DNA of 64,000 nt from Rufibacter tibetensis (GTDB taxonomy: Bacteria; Bacteroidota; Bacteroidia; Cytophagales; Hymenobacteraceae): NCBI RefSeq assembly GCF_001310085.1, contig NZ_CP012643.1:1271001-1335000 (forward strand), read 5' to 3'. Both the position numbers and the translations under genes were made by a program. This document shows positions 8,108-16,502 of this stretch, piece after piece. Each line of letters starts with the position of its first letter. Position 1 is the first letter of the stretch. Under the pieces are notes generated by a model. The model worked only from the letters and a program-made list of their open reading frames with translations, was not told where the DNA came from and searched no databases.

Positions 8108-9043
8108 ATGACCCTTACCCAACTGGAATATCTGCTCTCTGTAGATACGTACCGGCACTTTGCCACCGCCGCTGAAAAATGTTTTGTGACGCAGCCAACC
8201 CTGAGTATGCAGATTCAGAAACTGGAGGAAGAACTAGGCGTGCAGGTATTTGACCGCAGCCGGGTGCCCGTGCGTCCTACAGAGTTAGGCAAGGAGATTA
8301 TAGTCCAAGCCAGAGTGGCCGTGGCCGAGTTCAAGAAGATTGAAGAGTTGGTGAAGGTGCAGCGCGATGGCATTACCGGGGAGCTGAGAATGGGCGTGAT
8401 TCCCACCCTGGCTCCTTACCTGGTGCCGCTGTTCATCACTGACTTTATTCAGAAATATCCGCAGGTGCACGTTTCTATTCAGGAGATGGTGACCACCACC
8501 ATTGTGGAGAAACTGAAGCTGGAACTTTTGGATGTTGGGCTGCTCGTCACCCCTTTGCACGATAAGACCATCCTTGAGATTCCGCTTTTCTACGAAGCGT
8601 TTGTAGGCTACCTGCACCCGTCACACCCCCTTTCTGAGCTAAAGGAAATCACCGCTGAGTCCATTGACCCAGCCGACCTTTGGCTTCTGAATGATGGGCA
8701 TTGTTTCCGGAGCCAGGTGCTGCAACTCTGCAACCGCGCCAAAGGCACCCGCAATGTACACTTAGATTATGAGAGCGGCTCCCTGGAAACGTTGAAGCGG
8801 ATTGTGGAAACCCAGAGCGGTATGACCCTACTGCCAGAACTATCAGTACAGGAGCTGTCATCGGAGAAAAAAGCCATGATCAGGCCCTTTGTAGAACCCC
8901 AGCCTCTGCGGGAAGTAAGCTTGGTGGTGCACCGCAGCTTTCTGAAGAAACGCATGATAGAGGCCTTACGGGACGAGATTATTGCGCATGTTCCTTCAGG
9001 ACTAAAGGAGAGGAACCCGGTAAGGGTGGTCAAGATCAAATAA
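8108..9043 (+). CDS. oxyR: Peroxide-sensing LysR regulator OxyR
   Basis: This 311-residue LysR-type regulator has a winged HTH at residues 1-60 (FATAAEKCFVTQPTLSMQI) and a LysR substrate-like sensor domain from about 90. The motif LNDGHCFRSQVLQLC places cysteines at positions 199 and 208, exactly the numbers of the redox pair in E. coli OxyR, so it should form the peroxide-triggered disulfide. It is divergent from dps with the operator in the shared gap, as expected for an autoregulated OxyR. The identification is strong. The target genes are inferred from the operator and neighbours. Confidence 0.96.
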   Translation: MTLTQLEYLLSVDTYRHFATAAEKCFVTQPTLSMQIQKLEEELGVQVFDRSRVPVRPTELGKEIIVQARVAVAEFKKIEELVKVQRDGITGELRMGVIPTLAPYLVPLFITDFIQKYPQVHVSIQEMVTTTIVEKLKLELLDVGLLVTPLHDKTILEIPLFYEAFVGYLHPSHPLSELKEITAESIDPADLWLLNDGHCFRSQVLQLCNRAKGTRNVHLDYESGSLETLKRIVETQSGMTLLPELSVQELSSEKKAMIRPFVEPQPLREVSLVVHRSFLKKRMIEALRDEIIAHVPSGLKERNPVRVVKIK

Positions 9044-9047
9044 TCTG

Positions 9048-9082
9048 TTTTAAGACTGTTTTCTTTAAACTACGCTTAAAAC
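9048..9082. repeat. Dispersed intergenic palindrome, after oxyR
   Basis: Arms TTTTAAG and CTTAAAAC enclose GACTGTTTTC and a partial AAAC right core. It sits directly 5' of the oxyR/sucD terminator hairpin. Confidence 0.6.
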
Positions 9083-9114
9083 AAAAAGGCGGCTCTTTGC
9101 AGAGCCGCCTTTTT
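9083..9114. terminator. Bidirectional terminator between oxyR and sucD
   Basis: A perfect 14-bp stem (9083-9096 with 9101-9114), loop TTGC, has a GGCGGCTCT core flanked by A5 and a T run. It serves the convergent genes oxyR and sucD. Confidence 0.92.
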
Positions 9115-9134
9115 TTATATCAGAACAGGTGAGC

Positions 9135-10025
9135 TTACGCGTTGGTAGCTTCGCCTTGTAATACTCTTACCATGGTCTCACCAATTTCGGCTGGAGAGTC
9201 TACTACGTGGATGCCGTTCTCGCGCATGATGCGCATTTTAGCAGCAGCGGTATCATCAGCACCACCAATGATGGCACCTGCGTGGCCCATTCTACGACCA
9301 GCCGGAGCCGTCTGACCAGCGATGAAACCAACTACTGGCTTCTTGTTACCCGTAGCCCGGATGTACTCCGCAGCTACGGCTTCGTAGTTACCACCAATCT
9401 CACCAATCATCACGATGGCATCCGTCTCTGGATCTTCCATCAACAGTTCCACTGCGTTTTTAGTAGGCGTTCCAATGATTGGGTCACCACCAATACCGAT
9501 AGCGGTAGAGATACCTAAACCAGCTTTCACAATCTGGTCAGCGGCCTCATAGGTCAACGTACCAGACTTAGAAACGATCCCGATTCTACCTGGCTTGAAC
9601 ACGAAACCTGGCATGATACCAACCTTCGCCTCACCCGGAGTGATTACGCCTGGGCAGTTTGGTCCGATCAAAGTAACCGGCTTGTTTTTGATGTAGTTTT
9701 TAGCGGCAACCATGTCTTTCACCGGAATTCCTTCGGTAATGGCCACAATCACTTCAATACCGGCATCGGCGGCTTCCATAATGGCATCAGCGGCAAATGC
9801 TGGTGGCACGAAAATGATAGACACGTTAGCACCGGCTTTCTGTACGGCCTCGGCTACGGTGTTGAATACCGGACGGTCTAAGTGGGTAGAACCACCTTTG
9901 CCTGGGGTTACACCACCTACTACGTTGGTGCCATACTCAATCATTTGCTGTGCGTGGAATGAACCTTCTGAGCCGGTGAAGCCCTGCACAATCACTTTGG
10001 AATCTTTATTTACTAAAACACTCAT
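9135..10025 (-). CDS. sucD: Succinyl-CoA ligase alpha subunit
   Basis: SucD is the CoA-binding subunit of succinyl-CoA synthetase in the TCA cycle; it carries the phosphorylated histidine. The 296 residues include the CoA-binding N-terminus [23 protein letters not shown], and the active-site His248 in [13 protein letters not shown], close to His246 of E. coli. The beta subunit sucC is not adjacent, so here sucD is a single-gene unit with its own promoter and terminator. The terminator at 9083-9114 lies about 20 bp past the stop. Confidence 0.97.
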   Translation of the reverse strand: MSVLVNKDSKVIVQGFTGSEGSFHAQQMIEYGTNVVGGVTPGKGGSTHLDRPVFNTVAEAVQKAGANVSIIFVPPAFAADAIMEAADAGIEVIVAITEGIPVKDMVAAKNYIKNKPVTLIGPNCPGVITPGEAKVGIMPGFVFKPGRIGIVSKSGTLTYEAADQIVKAGLGISTAIGIGGDPIIGTPTKNAVELLMEDPETDAIVMIGEIGGNYEAVAAEYIRATGNKKPVVGFIAGQTAPAGRRMGHAGAIIGGADDTAAAKMRIMRENGIHVVDSPAEIGETMVRVLQGEATNA

Positions 10026-10072
10026 GTGTAGTGGATTATGTGAAAGATGTACGCTCTCGTTAAAACTGTACG

Positions 10073-10103
10073 CAAAAATAGGCTTTTTTGCTGCCCATCC
10101 AAA
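10073..10103 (-). promoter_or_regulatory. sucD promoter, textbook Bacteroidota type
   Basis: On the minus strand TTTG (10103-10100), a 19-bp spacer and TATTTTTG (10080-10073) match the -33/-7 consensus exactly. The start codon is at 10025, giving a leader of about 40 nt. Confidence 0.7.
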
Positions 10104-10141
10104 CTTAGAATTCCCATTAAGCCCTTCCGGTAAGAATATCC

Positions 10142-10176
10142 GTTTAGGTGTTGTTTTCTGAAAATAAGACTAAAAC
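10142..10176. repeat. Dispersed intergenic palindrome, sucD/A2M gap
   Basis: GTTTAGG, GTTTTCTG, AAAATAAG and ACTAAAAC follow the repeat pattern. It lies between the divergent sucD and the large plus-strand gene. Confidence 0.55.
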
Positions 10177-10249
10177 CAAGAGCAGGCGCTTTCCTGAGCA
10201 CACTCAGCAATACAGTAAATTCACTATATTAAGACCAAAAAGCGCCTCC

Positions 10250-13200
10250 ATGCCTCTGCCCTCCTGTCTTCGTCTGTGTTTTGCCTTACTCATAACCTGT
10301 TGCCTGCTGCCTATTCTTCAGGTTAAGGGTCAACAGAATCTAGCCCTTAGCCGCACCACCAGTTACTACACCTACATCTATAAAATCACGGATACAGAAG
10401 CGAAAACCTTGTACGAGAAAGGGATGGACGCTGCTAAGCAAAGCTTCTTTCATTTTAAGGTAGATTCATTCCAAACGGGGCTGAGCTACCCTAAGCAATT
10501 ACCGCAAGGCCATTACCTTTACGCGTATGCTTCTGGTCCAGACCTGGAATACATCCTGCAGAGCCAAACCAATCTACAACTACAGTTACTGAAAAACCAC
10601 GTGGATTTGGCGGCGGTACTGTATGACACGTTAGGGACTTCCATCACCACTGCCAAGGTGCAGCTAGGCAGAAAACAAATCCCCTTTGATGCTGGTACTG
10701 GAAGTTACCGGTTAGCGAATACCAAGAAAAGTGGACTGCTTTCAGTGACGCATGAGGGTTTTACCTTCTATGTGCCGGTAGAACAACATAACAAAAAGTG
10801 GAAAGCACCACTATGGCGGAAAGTATTACTGGGTCGGCCTGTGTATTACATCTGGAGCCCTTTCCGGGATATTGGCTACAGCATTATCCATGGGTACCGC
10901 CGCGGGTTTGTCCAGCACTTCTTCAACTTGTTCGATGGCTCCTGGTTGGATAATTTCAACAGTACTCCTAAGGGTTACCTAGTCCTGAACAAGCCCATGT
11001 ACCGGCCCAATGATACGGTGCAGTACAAAGCATTTCTGGTCAAGCCAAACGGCAAGCCTTACCGGAAACCCTTAAAAGCAGAGGTGTATGGCAACAGCAA
11101 AACCAAGAAGGTAGGTGACTTGAAGCCTTACCGGCCAGGCGCCTATGAAGGTTCCTTCGTACTGCATGACTCCCTCCAACTCAGGCTGGACACCTATGTA
11201 AACATAAAATTAGTACGGGAGAGAAAATGGAACGATGACCAAATCATCAGCTCTCAGTTCAAATACGAAGACTATGAACTGAAGGAAAACACTTACACCC
11301 TCCGATTAGAAAAACAGGAGCATTTTGCCGGCACTACCAATAGTGTCATCTTGCGAGGAGCCGATGCCAATGGTTTAACCTTAACCGATGCCCGGGTAGA
11401 ACTAACCGTACTGACACGCCAGATCAGGCAGACCAATGCTCCTGTGCAGTTTATTCCAGACACGTTGTGGGCGCACCAGCAGCCCCTGGAAAACTCCGGC
11501 GAAACCACCATCCAGCTTCCGGTCTCTATCTTCCCCAAAGCAAAAGTAGAGTATCAGGTAGAAGCGGTTTTCCTGAATTCCAGCAATGAGCGAAGCACCA
11601 AGAGCGCCAAAAGCATTTACTCCTTTGAAGACGGCCACCTGAAACTGAGCTTGTTAAATGACAGCCTTCAGGCCAGCTACCTGGAAGGCGAGAAATCACT
11701 TCCTAAAGAAGCTACCTTAACGTTAACAGATGCGAAAGGAGAAAAACTGCAGACGCAGAAAATCAACTTACCCGCATTGCTGCCATTGCAGCCTCATGCT
11801 CAGAAATACCAGATTACTGCTGGCAAGCTGCAAGCGAGTTTAGACCTGCAAGATGAACCGGCTAACCTCCAATTTTATTCTGAGCGCACCGGCGACTCTC
11901 TTTTCCTGAGCATCCAGAACCCCAGACACCTGCCCTTCTGGTACTTTGTGTACAAAAACAACCGCTTGATTGACCGCGGCCAGGATACCACCTCTTTGTG
12001 GCACTACAACCGCAAAGCCGCTAATCAGGAGCCGTATTACGTGTCTGTGCAATACTTATGGGGTGGCCAGGTGCGCAGTGAGGAATACAACGCCCCTTTC
12101 CGAAAACATGAGCTGGATATCATGGTACAAGCACCAGCTACGGTCTATCCGGGGCAGAAAACCACGATGACGCTCCAGGTAAAGGATGCAAAAGGCAAGC
12201 CAGCCGCCAACGTAGACCTCACGGCTTATGCGCTCACCTCCAAGTTTAAGACTGCTGCCCCGCCTCAGCTTCCCAGATTTAGCAGGTACCAAAGCAGAAA
12301 AGACCGGCGCACCTTTGCTTTGAAAGATGGACCGGAACAGGGCTCAAGCTTGCTGCAGTGGGAGCATTGGCGGAAAAGTATGGGCTTGGACAGCTTGGCG
12401 TACTATGATTTGTTGTACCCCCAAAAAGGCATCTACACCAACTACACTGCCAACCCAGATAGCCTCACCCAGTTTGCTCCCTTTGTGGTAGATTCCGGAA
12501 GAGTGATGCCTGTGCATGTGATTTTTTTGGACCAGGTACCAGTGTATTTCTCCGGTACCAATGTGGTCCCGCCCTACTCCTTCCCGGCCGACAGCGGATA
12601 CCATTATTTAAAACTCCGCACAGCTAAACACTTTATTGAACTGGACAGCGTGTACCTAAAGCACGGGCAAAAACTCCTTCTGAGCATCGACCAGAACAAG
12701 ATGACGCACTTGCTGGAAAAAGCTAAAGAAGGGCAACTGGCAGAAGCAGAGCAAGGTGCCCTCACGCAGTACCTGGTTCCGGTGGAGCAGAATTTCCACA
12801 CCGGCCTCACGTTTCTGAAGCAAGGAAACACCATTCAGTACTTGCCTAACAGTTCTTCCACTAGAACGCTCAACCGCGGAAATCAGTGGGATAAAATTCT
12901 CCTGACGGGTCCTTTCCGAGCGGGTGTGATGCAATTTAACTCACTGGGTAATTTCACTACCAGCTTTACGCCCGAAGCCAACTACACCCATCGTTTTGAA
13001 CCTGATTTACTGAAAATGCGCGAGAAACAGACGTTCGCCGGCAAAGTGTTTCTTTCTGCCAGAGGCAACTCTTACCATCTTGCCTCCAGTGCATTGGCAG
13101 AAACAGCCTACACAGAAGATAAATTGCGCAAACAATGGGCAGAAAGTCAATATGCGTACTGGTTAGACATAATTTTGGACAAGCCAGAATACCACACAGA

Positions 13201-16147
13201 GGCAGGTTACGGCCGCTTACATTGGCAACTAGACTCTACGTTTAAAGAAAACCCAACATTTATCTTCTTGTATGAGCCCAAGGCTGCGAACGAACAAGTA
13301 GCCATGTACCGTGGTACCACAACTCACTTGAAGCAACTGGCTCCCAAAAAATACAAACTGGTCCTGGTGTTTGCAGACCATCGGCAGATCAGCACGTTGG
13401 TCACTGTTCAACCTAACGGGGAGTTGCGCCTACTCTTCAACAAATTCCAGTTGATGGCTTCTACGCCGGAGACCAAAGCCTTAGAGACGTATTTGCAGAA
13501 TAGCGTGGAAGCAGCCACACGCCGTGCCATCACCACCGTGCCGCTGTCTACCTCCGTTCCTGCTGCTCCAGCCCCTACCGTTATATACGGCGGCTCCTCT
13601 AAGTATTACAATGAAGTACGGGGGCAAGTGTTTGATGCTGCTACCGGGGAAGCCATACCCGGAGCAACCGTTCAGGTGAAGGGAACCACTACCGGTACTG
13701 CTACTAATGCAGATGGAAGGTTCAGCATTGAAGCGCCTTCCAACGGAGTACTTGTGGTTGCCTTTATTGGGTATGTATCCCAGGAAATACTTATTAGAGG
13801 TAACAGCCGGATTGACATTAAGTTAATGGGAGATGTTAAGCAATTGAATGAAGTAGTAGTGATTGGCTACGGCTCCGTATCAAGAAAAGACCTGACGGGT
13901 GCTGTTGTCACAGTAAGTGGAAGCCTGCAAGGAAGAGTGGCAGGGGTCCAGGTATCAGGAGGGCAACCAGGCGGAAATAATAGCATCCGCATCAGGGGTG
14001 CTTCTTCTATCCAAGGCAATTCCCAGCCGCTCATTATTGTAGACGGCCTTCCGTTCAGCGGCAATTTAGGTGACCTTGGAGCGAGCGCCATCGCCTCTAG
14101 TACCACATTAAAAGGCGCAGAGGCCACCGCTATTTATGGGAACGCTGCGGCAAACGGCGTCATTATCATTACCACCAAAAAAGGCAAAGCCGAGGCCGAG
14201 CAGCCGCTCCTGGCCGGTACCGAGGCTGATGCTATTGCCTCCATCCGCAGCTACTTTTCTGATTATGCGTTCTGGCAGCCGCGCCTGGCCACTGACAAAC
14301 AAGGAAAAGCCACGTTCCCAGTTACTTTTCCCGGCGATGTGGCCAGTTGGAAAGCCCACGTGCTGGCCATGGACGGAAACAAACGCAGCGGCACCGCCAG
14401 CACCGAGACTCGTTCGTTCAAAGCCATGATGGCGACACTGAGCGGACCAAGGTTCCTGATTGAGGGTGACAGAACCCAGATCATCGGCAAGGCAGTAAAT
14501 TACTTGCCAGACACCGCCTCGGTACAGACTCGGTTTGAGTTCAACGGGCAGGCGCTTCGGCAACAGAACCTGAAACTGAGCCGCGTGTTCACAGATACCG
14601 TCATGATTCAGGCCCCGGCTGTGGCACCAGACTCGGTGGAACTGATGTACTCTCTGCGACAGGGCAGCGGCTTCTCAGACGGCGAGCGGCGGTACATTAG
14701 CGTCTACAAAAAAGGCGTGCTGGAACGCCAAGGCGTTTTCTTGTCGCTGCCCATTGATACTACGCTTACCCTCACGTTTGATCCCTCCAAAGGCCCGGTG
14801 CACTTCTACGCCCAGAGCAACTTGCTGCAGGTGATGCTGGACGAGATTAAATACCTGTATCGCTATCAATACTGGTGCAACGAACAAGCGGCCTCCAAAC
14901 TGAAAGGCTTGCTGTGGGAGAAACGCATTCAGGCAGCATTAGGCAAAGAATTTGAGCATGACAAGATGGTGCGCCGTTTAATAAGACACTTGGAGAAAAC
15001 GCAGAAGCAGGACGGCACCTGGAGCTGGTGGGAAAACGGCCCCGCTTACCTCTGGATCAGCCATCATGTTACGGAGGCCTTGGTCATGGCCCAGCAGGAA
15101 GGCTACACCACCAACTTCAAGAAACAGCCGCTCATTGACTACCTCACATACCGAGTGGAGAGAAAAGATGCGCAGGATAAGATAAGGGCCGTAGAGATTC
15201 TGCAGCAGCTGGAGGGCAAAGTTGATTTCCCGGCGTACATCACCCTACTGGAGAAACAACCGCATCTCACCCTGGAAGACCAGTTTCGGTTAACCCGCTT
15301 GCGGCAGAAACTTCAGATGAAAGCCCCACTGGATACGCTTACCAAATACCGTCACACCACCACTCTGGGTGGCCTATACTGGGGTAGAGAAAAAAGCAGT
15401 TTATTTGACAGCCACATCTCCAATACCCTGCTGGCCTACGGGATTCTGAAAGCCGCTGGCGGGCATGAACGTGATTTGCTCAGAATTCAAGCCTTTTTGC
15501 TCAACGAGCGGCGGACCGGCTACTGGCGCAACACCTATGAATCGGCCAGGGTTCTGGAGACGCTTTTGCCTGATCTGGTGCGGGAAAAAGGCCAGACACC
15601 CGAGAACCAGTTGACCCTAGCTGGTCCGCTCAATACCACGTTGCGTAAGTTTCCGGCAGACACCACCTTCACCCCTACCCAACCGCTTACGCTGAGCAAA
15701 AAAGGATCATTGCCGCTCTACCTTACTGCCTACCAAAACGAATGGATCACGAACCCCGAGCGGGTGGAGAAAGACTTTACCGTACGCACCCGGTTTGTGG
15801 GCACCAACTCCTCACAGGCAACGCTGGAAGCCGGCAAACCCGTGGAATTGGAAGTTGACGTGTACGTGAAGAATAATGCCTCTTACGTGATGATTGAGGT
15901 GCCCATTCCGGCTGGTTGCTCTTATGACACCAAATCTAGTTGGGGACCAAACGAAGCACATCGCGAGTACTTCCGCCACAAAGTATCTATCTTCTCTAAT
16001 TACCTCACCAAAGGCCACTACACCTTTACGGTCAAACTACTTCCCCGCTACAAAGGCACTTACACCCTGAATCCGGCCAAAGCCGAGTTGATGTATTTCC
16101 CCACGTTCTTTGGGCGGGAAGGTATGAAGGAAGTGAAAGTTAAATAG
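10250..16147 (+). CDS. Alpha-2-macroglobulin-like protein with inserted SusC-type module
   Basis: Bacterial alpha-2-macroglobulins are envelope proteins thought to trap proteases. From the ATG at 10250 this is 1965 residues with a signal peptide (LCFALLITCCLLPILQVKG). MG-type beta domains follow, with YRPNDTVQYKAFLV near 250. At about 1123-1207 a carboxypeptidase-regulatory-like domain appears (GQVFDAATGEAIPGATV). At about 1209-1313 there is a complete SusC-like plug: LQGRVAGVQVSGG, IRIRGASSI, IIVDGLPF, ATAIYGNAAANGVIIITTKK. Family sequence then resumes (FWQPRLATDKQGKATFPV). A thioester-type motif is at Cys1543-Asn-Glu-Gln1546, with Asn where Gly or Leu is usual. No TonB-dependent barrel follows the plug. 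The frame is continuous, so this is an internal domain insertion. The in-frame start at 10148 lacks a signal peptide and was not used. Confidence 0.85.
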   Translation: MPLPSCLRLCFALLITCCLLPILQVKGQQNLALSRTTSYYTYIYKITDTEAKTLYEKGMDAAKQSFFHFKVDSFQTGLSYPKQLPQGHYLYAYASGPDLEYILQSQTNLQLQLLKNHVDLAAVLYDTLGTSITTAKVQLGRKQIPFDAGTGSYRLANTKKSGLLSVTHEGFTFYVPVEQHNKKWKAPLWRKVLLGRPVYYIWSPFRDIGYSIIHGYRRGFVQHFFNLFDGSWLDNFNSTPKGYLVLNKPMYRPNDTVQYKAFLVKPNGKPYRKPLKAEVYGNSKTKKVGDLKPYRPGAYEGSFVLHDSLQLRLDTYVNIKLVRERKWNDDQIISSQFKYEDYELKENTYTLRLEKQEHFAGTTNSVILRGADANGLTLTDARVELTVLTRQIRQTNAPVQFIPDTLWAHQQPLENSGETTIQLPVSIFPKAKVEYQVEAVFLNSSNERSTKSAKSIYSFEDGHLKLSLLNDSLQASYLEGEKSLPKEATLTLTDAKGEKLQTQKINLPALLPLQPHAQKYQITAGKLQASLDLQDEPANLQFYSERTGDSLFLSIQNPRHLPFWYFVYKNNRLIDRGQDTTSLWHYNRKAANQEPYYVSVQYLWGGQVRSEEYNAPFRKHELDIMVQAPATVYPGQKTTMTLQVKDAKGKPAANVDLTAYALTSKFKTAAPPQLPRFSRYQSRKDRRTFALKDGPEQGSSLLQWEHWRKSMGLDSLAYYDLLYPQKGIYTNYTANPDSLTQFAPFVVDSGRVMPVHVIFLDQVPVYFSGTNVVPPYSFPADSGYHYLKLRTAKHFIELDSVYLKHGQKLLLSIDQNKMTHLLEKAKEGQLAEAEQGALTQYLVPVEQNFHTGLTFLKQGNTIQYLPNSSSTRTLNRGNQWDKILLTGPFRAGVMQFNSLGNFTTSFTPEANYTHRFEPDLLKMREKQTFAGKVFLSARGNSYHLASSALAETAYTEDKLRKQWAESQYAYWLDIILDKPEYHTEAGYGRLHWQLDSTFKENPTFIFLYEPKAANEQVAMYRGTTTHLKQLAPKKYKLVLVFADHRQISTLVTVQPNGELRLLFNKFQLMASTPETKALETYLQNSVEAATRRAITTVPLSTSVPAAPAPTVIYGGSSKYYNEVRGQVFDAATGEAIPGATVQVKGTTTGTATNADGRFSIEAPSNGVLVVAFIGYVSQEILIRGNSRIDIKLMGDVKQLNEVVVIGYGSVSRKDLTGAVVTVSGSLQGRVAGVQVSGGQPGGNNSIRIRGASSIQGNSQPLIIVDGLPFSGNLGDLGASAIASSTTLKGAEATAIYGNAAANGVIIITTKKGKAEAEQPLLAGTEADAIASIRSYFSDYAFWQPRLATDKQGKATFPVTFPGDVASWKAHVLAMDGNKRSGTASTETRSFKAMMATLSGPRFLIEGDRTQIIGKAVNYLPDTASVQTRFEFNGQALRQQNLKLSRVFTDTVMIQAPAVAPDSVELMYSLRQGSGFSDGERRYISVYKKGVLERQGVFLSLPIDTTLTLTFDPSKGPVHFYAQSNLLQVMLDEIKYLYRYQYWCNEQAASKLKGLLWEKRIQAALGKEFEHDKMVRRLIRHLEKTQKQDGTWSWWENGPAYLWISHHVTEALVMAQQEGYTTNFKKQPLIDYLTYRVERKDAQDKIRAVEILQQLEGKVDFPAYITLLEKQPHLTLEDQFRLTRLRQKLQMKAPLDTLTKYRHTTTLGGLYWGREKSSLFDSHISNTLLAYGILKAAGGHERDLLRIQAFLLNERRTGYWRNTYESARVLETLLPDLVREKGQTPENQLTLAGPLNTTLRKFPADTTFTPTQPLTLSKKGSLPLYLTAYQNEWITNPERVEKDFTVRTRFVGTNSSQATLEAGKPVELEVDVYVKNNASYVMIEVPIPAGCSYDTKSSWGPNEAHREYFRHKVSIFSNYLTKGHYTFTVKLLPRYKGTYTLNPAKAELMYFPTFFGREGMKEVKVK

Positions 16148-16388
16148 CAGTTTAGCTTTAGTTTACTATTATGTTTCGGGCATGTTTTATAGAAAGCTGG
16201 CCCGAAAGGCAAGTAGATTTTATTAACATTTTTTTGAGTTGACTTGGCGTTACATGTAGTAACAATTCACATTAATTTAGCTCTATTATTAGTAAAGGAT
16301 TTTTTAATTGAGTTAACATTTGCTAATTCAGTTCTATAGCTGCTTTTCAAAGTCTGATAAAACTCTTTGATAATACTTGCTTATAAAA
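16148..16388. other. AT-rich intergenic region after the A2M gene
   Basis: About 240 bp without a credible ORF. It is AT-rich and separates the convergent A2M and pectinase genes. I saw no repeat or promoter that I could support. Confidence 0.5.
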
Positions 16389-16426
16389 AAGGGCTCAAGT
16401 TTCATTTATTAGAAACTTGAGCCCTT
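16389..16426 (-). terminator. Terminator of the pectinase gene
   Basis: A perfect 15-bp stem (16389-16403 with 16412-16426) contains GGGCTCAAGTTTC with an 8-nt loop. On the minus strand it is followed by six T residues, so it mainly ends the leftward pectinase gene. It may also slow the convergent A2M transcript. Confidence 0.85.
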
Positions 16427-16502
16427 AAAAACCTGAAAAGGTTAGGTAAAATAATTTAATCCGGCACCACTAGTTGAGGCATAGCAGAATTAGGCTTATG
16501 TA

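Noticed and set aside
10250-16147. Annotation as a TonB-dependent receptor
   Set aside because: A plug and regulatory domain are present, but no 22-strand barrel follows, and both flanks are alpha-2-macroglobulin-like sequence with a thioester motif.
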